From: Deltaproteobacteria bacterium
Lineage (GTDB): Bacteria > Desulfobacterota > Desulfovibrionia > Desulfovibrionales > Desulfovibrionaceae
Direction of reading: 5' to 3'
Assembly: GCA_031280335.1 (NCBI GenBank)
Contig: JAITGZ010000166.1
Span: forward strand, 1-7,121
DNA: 7,121 bases
Part shown: one piece after another, positions 1-5,042 of the stretch
How positions within the stretch are numbered: position 1 is the first letter of the stretch
Layout of the letters: the number at the start of each line of letters is the position of its first letter
Notes under the pieces: generated by a model
Databases searched by the model: none
The model's input: the letters and a program-made list of their open reading frames with translations, nothing else
Told to the model about the DNA's origin: nothing
Position numbers and translations under genes: made by a program

Positions 1-849
1 GACCTGGCCGCCGCCGGGGCCGCGCCCCTGGCCTTTTCCATGGGGCTGATCTGCCCGCCCGATATGGGCGAGGACTGGCTGCGCCCCCTGTTCCGGGGCA
101 TGGCCGCCTTGGCGGATGAACACCGCCTGGTACTGAGCGGGGGGGACATATCCGCCGGAGACAAGCTGGGTTTCTGCCTGACCATCTGGGGCCGCCGGGC
201 AGGACCGGAACGTTTTTTGCGCCGTGGCGCCCTGCCGGGACAGACGATCTTTGCCGTAGGGCCGTCTTGCGCCCCCCCAAAAACGCCGGGCTGCTCCCTG
301 GGTCTGGCCCGCCTAGGGCTTTTACTGCTGGAAGAACGCGGCCGAGAGGCGGAGGCGGAATACCCGGCGGCCTGCTCCGCCCTGCTCCGCCCCCGCCCCC
401 AGATAGAGGCTGCGGCGGTACTGGCCGGTCTGGCCCATACGCCTGAAGATATTTTTTTGATGGACGTCTCCGACGGACTTATGCGCGATCTTCCACGCCT
501 TCTGGGCGGGGGCCGGGCCAAGCCCGACGCCCCTGACGCGCCGGGGGCGGAACTGAACCTGGATGCGGCCCTTCTGCACCCCGAACTGCGCGCTTTTGCC
601 CACCGCGCCGCCAAGGGAGTAGAGGACGAAACACAAAAAATCATGCTGGAATTCGCCCTGACCGGCGGCGATGACTACCTCCTGCTGGGCGCGGCCAAAG
701 CTGAACTCATCCCCCAAATCCGCGCCGGGCTGCCCAAGCACTCCTCCCTCACCCCCCTGGGACAGGTGGAGCCAACGCCCGGCCTGCGCCGCCAAGGACG
801 CCCCCTGGAAGAAGTACTGCGGACGCGCGCCTTTGATCACTTCAGCTGA
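1..849 (+). CDS. thiL: Thiamine-monophosphate kinase, 3' part (5' end outside window)
   Basis: ThiL phosphorylates thiamine monophosphate to thiamine diphosphate with ATP, the last step of cofactor synthesis, in the cytosol. The frame is open from base 1, before the first ATG at 40, and begins DLAAAGAAP, matching the family's conserved 'DLAAMGA' block. The gene therefore enters from the left and about 70 N-terminal residues are missing. Further family blocks follow in order: SGGDIS (nucleotide/metal site), a CSLGLARLGLL segment, LLRPRPQI, the MDVSDGL metal-binding motif, and LTGGDDYLLL near the C-terminus. The AIRS/PurM-like fold and dimeric kinase role are family knowledge. The TGA at 847-849 lies one base from the stop of the convergent flavoprotein gene, so no intergenic terminator fits between them. 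Base composition and codon use look like normal host DNA. Identification is firm; only the start is unseen. Confidence 0.93.
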   Translation, partial: DLAAAGAAPLAFSMGLICPPDMGEDWLRPLFRGMAALADEHRLVLSGGDISAGDKLGFCLTIWGRRAGPERFLRRGALPGQTIFAVGPSCAPPKTPGCSLGLARLGLLLLEERGREAEAEYPAACSALLRPRPQIEAAAVLAGLAHTPEDIFLMDVSDGLMRDLPRLLGGGRAKPDAPDAPGAELNLDAALLHPELRAFAHRAAKGVEDETQKIMLEFALTGGDDYLLLGAAKAELIPQIRAGLPKHSSLTPLGQVEPTPGLRRQGRPLEEVLRTRAFDHFS

Positions 850-850
850 A

Positions 851-1432
851 CTACTCCAGCATCGCGCTGAGGCGTTCCGCGAATTCCCTGCTTCTTTGCT
901 CTTTGTCTGCATCCATAAAGGGTATCTTATAGCCCATATGCCTTTCCGCGCTCATTCCGGCGTACTTGAGGCCGCTGTGCTTACAGTAACGCTGCATGGC
1001 CTCGACAAAAAGGTCAACGCCATGTTCCGGCCTGTAGCCGCAGGTAAGCAGAAGGGCCATATGCCTCCCGGCCCACAGGGAAGGACCCTTTGCATCGCCG
1101 TAATATTTGTTCATGCCGTAAACCAACCGGTCCAAAGCGGCCTTCATGGGTGCCGGGCAGAACCAGGAGTAAATGGGCGCGGCCAGCACTATGAGCCGGG
1201 CGGCAAGGACAGATGCGAAAATATCCCCCATATCGTCATCTATGGCGCAGCCGAAAACACTCCAATCCTTCTGGCAGGCCCTGCAGGCCACACAGCCGCC
1301 AATCTTTTTCTCATGGAGGCGGATCAGCTCACACTCCGCGCCCAGCTCCGTCAGCCTTTCCGTAAACGGACGCAGCAAGGCGGCAGTATTGCCGTTTTTT
1401 CTGGGACTGCCCGCCAGGATGACACATTTCAT
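851..1432 (-). CDS. Flavodoxin-family NADPH-dependent FMN reductase / iron-sulfur flavoprotein-like
   Basis: A 193-residue cytosolic flavoprotein, probably an NAD(P)H-dependent FMN reductase or small electron carrier; substrate unknown. Residues 3-10 form the first flavodoxin beta strand, followed by the FMN-phosphate loop GSPRKNGNT (8-16). A second flavin-contact segment, APIYSW, lies mid-protein. Cysteines 47, 50, 53 and 62 (C-x2-C-x2-C-x8-C, then DDD) resemble the compact cluster motif of archaeal and anaerobe iron-sulfur flavoproteins (Isf), although the last spacing is slightly longer than the usual 4-7. Many relatives keep these cysteines without proof of a 4Fe-4S cluster. I start at the ATG at 1432 because AAAGGAG lies just upstream on the minus strand and the protein then begins exactly at the flavodoxin strand. 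The ATG at 1459 would only add nine Arg-rich residues. The gene converges on thiL with a 1-nt gap and is probably host chromosome. Confidence 0.85.
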   Translation of the reverse strand: MKCVILAGSPRKNGNTAALLRPFTERLTELGAECELIRLHEKKIGGCVACRACQKDWSVFGCAIDDDMGDIFASVLAARLIVLAAPIYSWFCPAPMKAALDRLVYGMNKYYGDAKGPSLWAGRHMALLLTCGYRPEHGVDLFVEAMQRYCKHSGLKYAGMSAERHMGYKIPFMDADKEQRSREFAERLSAMLE

Positions 1433-1578
1433 CCGTCTTCTCCTTTGTGGTTGAAACATTACATCTGGAGCATTTCAACTTTGAGACGCTCTGCTCGGTG
1501 CCTTGAGTTGCGGCCTTGTGGAGGAACCCCCTACCTCCTGAATCCGTTCAGTTTTTCAGCCGCCCTCCTGGTGCGGCG

Positions 1579-1613
1579 TGCAATAATTCTCGGTGCGAAG
1601 CAAGATAATTCTC
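1579..1613. repeat. 22-bp-period direct repeat; candidate prophage terminus with transposase sites
   Basis: The 9-mer ATAATTCTC occurs at 1583-1591 and again at 1605-1613, exactly 22 bp apart, preceded by TG at 1579-1580. In phage Mu the genome ends in 5'-TG and carries 22-bp MuA-binding sites, two of them directly adjacent at the right end. The spacing and the dinucleotide here fit that layout, and the location between a host gene and phage genes is right. The other prophage end is outside the window, so neither the inverted terminal match nor a 5-bp target duplication can be tested. It could also be chance repetition in AT-rich DNA. Confidence 0.3.
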
Positions 1614-1621
1614 CCTCATTT

Positions 1622-1654
1622 TTGTTACACAATATGCAACAAATTTTCGCAACA
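1622..1654. promoter_or_regulatory. Operator-like dyad plus third half-site (GCAACA boxes)
   Basis: TTGTTAC (1622-1628) and GCAACAA (1636-1642) form a 7-bp dyad with one mismatch around a 7-bp spacer. A third copy, GCAACA, sits at 1649-1654, 13 bp from the second. Such clustering suggests protein binding: either a repressor operator or further transposase sites inside the prophage end. The boxes lie about 190-220 bp upstream of the flavoprotein start and just beyond the methyltransferase stop, so either gene could be affected. The protein is unknown. Confidence 0.3.
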
Positions 1655-1712
1655 TAAGAAAGATCACGCGCCTCAGTGTCTTGTAAACACCGGCTCGAAC
1701 GTGGTCAAGCGC

Positions 1713-2399
1713 TCACGCCTCCACCCCCATTGCCCCGGCCGCTATGGCGCAATACTCCGGTTCTCTCTCTACTCCGACAAACTTCCTGCCCAGAAGCAGC
1801 GCGGCTTTTCCGGTACTGCCGGATCCCATGAACGGGTCGCAGACCGTATCTCCCGGCCGTGTGGTCAAGGCGATCAGCCGCTCCAGCAACTCCACCGGCT
1901 TTTCCACCGGATGGAGCTTGCGCCGGTTATAAGTCCACCGGCAGGTGATGATGTCTTTTTGGCGTCTGTTCGCAATCACGGCCTCGGGCATACCCATAAA
2001 CAGCACGAACTCATAGCTTGGGCGCAGACACATCCCGGCGCCCATGATGTCTTTATCCCAAACCAGCAGGGAGTGTGTCGGACATTCAGCTCTCACCGTG
2101 GCCAGCATAAAAACGGGCAACGACCGCCAGTTACAGAATGACAGCAGCCAGCCGGAAGGCTTCAGCACGCGCTTGCCTTCCTTCATCCAGGCCGCGTACC
2201 AATGGGCGGAATTTTCCATATCCGCCCAGTTGCCGCATCTCGCCTTGCTGTCGTACGTGGACTTTGCCCCCAGCATATACGGCGGGTCGGTAATCAGGGC
2301 GTCGCAGCACCCATCCGGCAGCGTCTCCAGCACAGCCAGGGCGTTGCCCTGGTACAGGGTCAGGGTTTCGTTTTCAAAATATGGGGTTAGGCTTGACAC
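1713..2399 (-). CDS. Phage-borne beta-class DNA methyltransferase (N6-adenine or N4-cytosine)
   Basis: A 228-residue site-specific DNA methyltransferase that transfers methyl from S-adenosylmethionine to an exocyclic amino group in DNA. The catalytic motif IV, DPPY, is at residues 38-41. The SAM-binding motif I, DPFMGSGSTG, is near the C-terminus (188-197), preceded by HPVEKPVELLERLI (motif X region). The order IV, target recognition, I defines the beta class. DPPY rather than SPPY favours N6-adenine, but the recognition sequence cannot be read from the protein. No restriction endonuclease is nearby, so it is probably an orphan enzyme protecting phage DNA. The start is a GTG at 2399 with GAGGAG 10 nt upstream. 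That GTG shares its G with the TAG stop of an upstream open frame, and a 54-codon frame also runs across it, so translation may be coupled. Its position at the prophage edge recalls Mu mom, but it is not homologous in motif content. Family assignment is secure. Confidence 0.9.
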   Translation of the reverse strand: MSSLTPYFENETLTLYQGNALAVLETLPDGCCDALITDPPYMLGAKSTYDSKARCGNWADMENSAHWYAAWMKEGKRVLKPSGWLLSFCNWRSLPVFMLATVRAECPTHSLLVWDKDIMGAGMCLRPSYEFVLFMGMPEAVIANRRQKDIITCRWTYNRRKLHPVEKPVELLERLIALTTRPGDTVCDPFMGSGSTGKAALLLGRKFVGVEREPEYCAIAAGAMGVEA

Positions 2400-2538
2400 T
2401 ACCGCTTTGCTCCTCTATAAAGAGTTCCATAAAGACGCTCTGACAGCAGAAAATCGCCGTGGCTGCCAATGAATGACGGGAACATTGTTCTGCTTTTGCA
2501 GGGTAGGCGTCCGTCCAGAGCGTCTTTCTTCTTTTCAT
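2374..2538 (-). CDS. Possible 54-aa leader ORF overlapping the methyltransferase start
   Basis: An ATG at 2538 overlaps the TGA of the upstream 33-aa ORF by four bases (ATGA). The frame stays open for 54 residues and ends 26 bases inside the methyltransferase gene. The product begins MKRRKTLWTD and contains three cysteines (one single, one CC pair), but no recognisable zinc-finger spacing and no family I know. The overlap arrangement resembles com-mom in phage Mu, where a small upstream gene overlaps and controls the methylase. Here that is only an analogy of layout. A competing frame across the same bases (TTG at 2602 to TAG at 2399-2401) is also open, so coding here is doubtful. Confidence 0.22.
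   Translation of the reverse strand: MKRRKTLWTDAYPAKAEQCSRHSLAATAIFCCQSVFMELFIEEQSGSVKPNPIF
2431..2527. repeat. Perfect 12-bp inverted repeat upstream of the methyltransferase
   Basis: AAAGACGCTCTG (2431-2442) and its exact reverse complement CAGAGCGTCTTT (2516-2527) flank a 73-nt spacer. In the minus-strand transcript the second arm ends about 15 nt before the methyltransferase Shine-Dalgarno sequence GAGGAG. A stem formed here could influence access to the GTG start, or bring an upstream ribosome close to it. It could also be a protein-binding or recombination scar. Confidence 0.5.
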
Positions 2539-2636
2539 GCCCACTCCGCCACCCCGGCGTTGCCCCCCAGGGCCGAGTCCACAATAAACTTTTTGGGGTC
2601 AAGGCCGGGTTTGCCGGGTTCGCGACGTTTGCTCAT
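2535..2636 (-). CDS. Small 33-aa ORF, possibly a truncated phage gene
   Basis: The frame starts MSKRREPGKPGLDPKK at an ATG preceded by TTAGGA (AGGA about seven bases upstream) and stops after GVAEWA. Most of its third codon positions are G or C (about 23 of 32), as in the clear phage genes, and it contains sensible DPKKFIVD and GGNAGVAEWA stretches. That supports real coding. The product is basic at the N-terminus and too short for a typical domain, and I do not recognise it. Its stop overlaps the ATG of the next small frame. It may be an intact tiny gene, or the 5' stub of a longer gene cut by the deletion proposed between portal and methyltransferase. Confidence 0.4.
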   Translation of the reverse strand: MSKRREPGKPGLDPKKFIVDSALGGNAGVAEWA

Positions 2637-2639
2637 GGC

Positions 2640-3014
2640 TTTTTCCTAATTCCCGCGTGACCAACTCAGAGACTTGACAAAAAGCCGGGTCTGCGCTTTA
2701 GTGACGCCACTATTCTCACTTGGCGGCACGGCGCGTGCTGGGTAAACCCGCGCATCCACTGCCCGGCCTTTTGTCGGGTTTTCTTTTGCCTGTAAAATTG
2801 GCCGGTATGACAGCCCCAAATAGCCGCAAAGGAATAAGGGCGGCCTTCCAAGTGAGGTAGTTGAGTCCCGGTCTCTGTTTTTGTGAGTCGCTTGACATAG
2901 ATCCAGCTTATGGCTATTTTCAAATTGTTCCCAAGATGAGCGGAGGAAAACGGGACTGTCCGCTCCTGAACCGCATTAGTCCCTCGACCTTGCGGTTTCT
3001 TGGGGATATTTACG
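2640..3014. other. Poorly coding interval between portal and small ORFs
   Basis: About 375 bases with no gene I can stand behind. All three minus-strand frames are partly open. One runs from after a TAA at 2976-2978 to TAG at 2646-2648 (about 110 codons) but has no ATG; its C-terminal part, from GTG at 2759, reads VDARVYPARAVPPSEN and ends LSWSRGN. Another begins at ATG 2898 (MSSDSQKQRPGLNYL, 60 residues). A third starts at ATG 3025 inside the portal stop region (119 residues). None has a good Shine-Dalgarno sequence and none is a family I can name. Sampled GC is near 42% (2881-2940). The interval sits where MuF, protease and capsid genes would be expected. Confidence 0.5.
2762..2787 (+). terminator. 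Possible weak intrinsic terminator (plus strand)
   Basis: CCCGGC (2762-2767) and GTCGGG (2773-2778) can form a six-pair stem with one G-U pair and a CTTTT loop, followed by TTTTCTTTT. On the plus strand this has the form of a Rho-independent terminator. It faces against the phage operon and no plus-strand gene lies just upstream, so it could only limit antisense transcription. The stem is short and this may be chance. Confidence 0.22.
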
Positions 3015-5042
3015 TTAATCATCATAATACGCTGTCAGTACCGCGATCATTTTGTTCCCCCGTATGTCAGGGGTGATCACGGCAACCTTATTATCAAGAT
3101 ATATCTCCCATCGCCCATATCCATTCGTTATTGGTTTACCGTTGGCATCCTTGCCCAAATAACCTTGCTCAATCACTTTTGTCAGTTCTGACAGCAGTTC
3201 TTTAGGATCACGTTTGCGTTTCTGACGTTCCGCAATGATATGCTCCAAACCGATCTTTGCTTTTTTACTCCCCCACATCAAATCAATGTCTCCCAAGTCA
3301 GAACGGGTGAAAGCGCCTTTGACGTATCCTCTTTTTTCCTTGAGCAGCAGGTCGATAGCCGCTTGGCCTTTGACGCCGGTGTATTCCGGCCCCAGCAGTT
3401 TGGCCAATTCCCGCGCCTTATTCTCTGCGCTTTCCCCAGCTTCTCCGCCCCCGGCCTCTTTCACGAACCGGCCATTGCCCTCGTCATGTTCATTGCCTTT
3501 GGCGTCCGTTTCATCCAGCCCTATGGCCTTCAGCGGGTCTTCCTCCCCGCCCGCGCCCTGCGCCAGTATCTCCTCCAGGGCCGTCTGCCCGTCATCTTCC
3601 GGCAGTTCCAGCCCGGCAAAGCCCCCGGCCGGGTCGCTCATCAGCCGCGCCCGCTCCTCTTCCGGACTGGTTACTTCAGCGGCTATGCGCGTTTGCGCCG
3701 CCTGCGCCGCCTTAAGTTCCAGATCGGCCTTTTCCATGGGCTTGGCCGCGCGCGCCGGATTCCAGGAGACGCTCACAGTCAGGCCGGGGTACGCGCTGAA
3801 CTCCGAGCGGCAAAGCAGCAGGTGGTGCCGATCCAGCAGCGGGGTCATGCTGTGCGCCTGGATGCTGACCAGTTCCTGATCGTAGCTGTCGCTCTCGTGT
3901 TCACCCGTGGCGTTAAAGCCCTTGGGACTTGTGCCCAGCAGCTTGGTCGCCGGGGTGCGGGCAATGGCCGCCACCAGTTGGTACTGGGTCATGATCAGGG
4001 CGTCAAAATCCGTTAGCGCGGTATCAAGCTGCTGCACATTTTCATCCTCGCCGATAATCAAAAACCCATGATTGCTGCGGATGCGCTGAAACGCCGTAAA
4101 GCGTTCCGTCATCTCATGCTCGTCGCTGATGTAGTTTTCGATCTGGCCGCGCATGGTGATCAGGCGCTTGGTCAAGGCCAGCTCCGGCGCTTCGTTCGCC
4201 ACCCGCTCCGCGGCATATACCCGCTCGTAAATCTGCTGCGGCAGCGGCAGGCCGCCGTAGTAGTAGGTGGGCTTCAGCACATCCGGCACATCGCTCTCGC
4301 GCAAAATCACAAAATGCGACCGATGCACCCGCTGTCCGCCGGGCAGCCGCCACCAGGTCGGCTCGTAAAAATGCGCGGCGGCCGGGTCGCCTATGCCCGC
4401 CTGGTCAAACTCCGGGGCCAGCCAGTAGGGGTCAATCTGGCTGATCCCTCTGTAACTGCCCGGCCTGACCCCATCAGCGTTAAACGGCGCGGCGTAGTCC
4501 ACCCCGTCAACCAGAAACAGGGCGTGCCGTATGCCAAAAATCCGCGCGTTGCGCGCAAATTCCCGGCATTGACCCAGTATGCCCATTTCCCGATTCCGTT
4601 CATCAATGCGCCGGGCCACCTCCGGCTGCACGTCGGCGCCCGGCAACGCCGGAAGCGCCGTAAAGCCGTTTTGCGCCGCGTCTTTCGGCGCCTGGGAACA
4701 GGCTTTGTCGATCAGCCAGTGCTGGGCCAGTATGGCGCACGCCTGGTGCCCGATAAAACTGTGCGCCCCGTACCACGAAAGCAGCACCCCCGGCACATTG
4801 CCCTGCACCTGATAAACATCAGGCAGCTGCGGCGCGGCATCTTCCGCGCTGTCCATGCTTGCCGCCGCGCCGCCCGGCAGAACTGGGCGCAGGTCTTTAT
4901 GCGTGCGCTGGAACACCCTGGGCAGGGTCTCCCGGATCAACTCCTGATCCGCTTTGAGACGCAAGGGCGAATCCATAAGCGTTGACGGACGTTTTTTGGG
5001 GGCGGGTGGAGTGGCGTGCCTGGTAAACGGCCAGAATTTCAT
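3015..5042 (-). CDS. DUF1073-type phage portal protein fused to a C-terminal BECR-like nuclease (toxin) domain
   Basis: A 675-residue protein in two parts. Residues about 20-440 resemble the DUF1073 portal family, the dodecameric channel at the capsid vertex through which DNA is packaged and ejected; conserved-looking blocks include YWLAPEFD, TYYYGGLPLPQQIYERVY and ATKLLGTSPKGFNATGE. Relatives are sometimes labelled 'anti-CBASS Acb1 family', but I see no paired HxT/S catalytic motif. After an acidic linker and an NGRFVKEAGG segment (523-532), residues about 554-675 form a separate domain: VKGQAAIDLLLKEKRGYV, GDIDLMWG (584-591), LEHII with His601, RWEIYL, and a terminal VLTAYY. This pattern matches phage Barnase-EndoU-ColicinE5/D-RelE (BECR) nucleases, known as effectors in MuF and other phage polyvalent proteins; His601 and Thr670/Tyr672 are plausible catalytic residues. 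The ATG at 5042 has GGGGAGG upstream and overlaps the terminase stop (ATGA). The toxin-coding part (3018-3383) is much poorer in GC. Portal assignment is strong; nuclease assignment is good but by eye. Confidence 0.85.
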   Translation of the reverse strand: MKFWPFTRHATPPAPKKRPSTLMDSPLRLKADQELIRETLPRVFQRTHKDLRPVLPGGAAASMDSAEDAAPQLPDVYQVQGNVPGVLLSWYGAHSFIGHQACAILAQHWLIDKACSQAPKDAAQNGFTALPALPGADVQPEVARRIDERNREMGILGQCREFARNARIFGIRHALFLVDGVDYAAPFNADGVRPGSYRGISQIDPYWLAPEFDQAGIGDPAAAHFYEPTWWRLPGGQRVHRSHFVILRESDVPDVLKPTYYYGGLPLPQQIYERVYAAERVANEAPELALTKRLITMRGQIENYISDEHEMTERFTAFQRIRSNHGFLIIGEDENVQQLDTALTDFDALIMTQYQLVAAIARTPATKLLGTSPKGFNATGEHESDSYDQELVSIQAHSMTPLLDRHHLLLCRSEFSAYPGLTVSVSWNPARAAKPMEKADLELKAAQAAQTRIAAEVTSPEEERARLMSDPAGGFAGLELPEDDGQTALEEILAQGAGGEEDPLKAIGLDETDAKGNEHDEGNGRFVKEAGGGEAGESAENKARELAKLLGPEYTGVKGQAAIDLLLKEKRGYVKGAFTRSDLGDIDLMWGSKKAKIGLEHIIAERQKRKRDPKELLSELTKVIEQGYLGKDANGKPITNGYGRWEIYLDNKVAVITPDIRGNKMIAVLTAYYDD

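Larger units (their letters stand above)
1433..1712. other. Intergenic host/prophage junction region
   Basis: No convincing gene lies in these 280 bases. The stretch separates the start of the host flavoprotein from the stop of the phage methyltransferase, so it should hold both the flavoprotein promoter (reading left) and the prophage terminus. It becomes AT-rich from about 1580 to 1665, where the repeated boxes listed separately occur. I looked for a sigma70-type promoter on the minus strand and found only poor matches (TTGTGT, 16 bp, AATTAT near 1606-1633). No clear intrinsic terminator follows the methyltransferase stop. Confidence 0.5.

Noticed and set aside
1500..1560. Possible tRNA or stable RNA in the junction region
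   Set aside because: No T-loop GGTTCGAATC-like box and no cloverleaf pairing; only a weak GGAGG/CCTCC stem.
671..1657. Plus-strand 328-codon frame crossing the end of thiL and the flavoprotein gene
   Set aside because: It overlaps two well-supported genes in other frames and shows no family motif.
2399..2602. 67-codon minus-strand frame (TTG start) ending in TAG that touches the methyltransferase GTG
   Set aside because: It has a weak start and no family resemblance, and it competes with the ATGA-linked 33- and 54-aa frames. It is kept only as context for possible coupling.
2666..3025. 119-codon minus-strand frame starting inside the portal stop codon region
   Set aside because: It lacks a Shine-Dalgarno sequence and the translation has no recognisable domain. 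I could not support it as an immunity gene for the toxin.
3180..3193. TGTCAG-TT-CTGACA palindrome
   Set aside because: It is short, lies within the nuclease-domain coding sequence and encodes an ordinary peptide, so it is likely chance.
4068..4985. Plus-strand 305-codon frame opposite the portal
   Set aside because: It is a shadow of the DUF1073 coding sequence with Arg- and Ala-rich low-information translation and no ribosome site.
3015..5042. Anti-CBASS (Acb1) function for the portal gene
   Set aside because: Database labels for DUF1073 proteins sometimes say this, but the HxT/S pair expected of Acb1-type phosphodiesterases is not visible. The gene context (directly after the large terminase) points to a portal.
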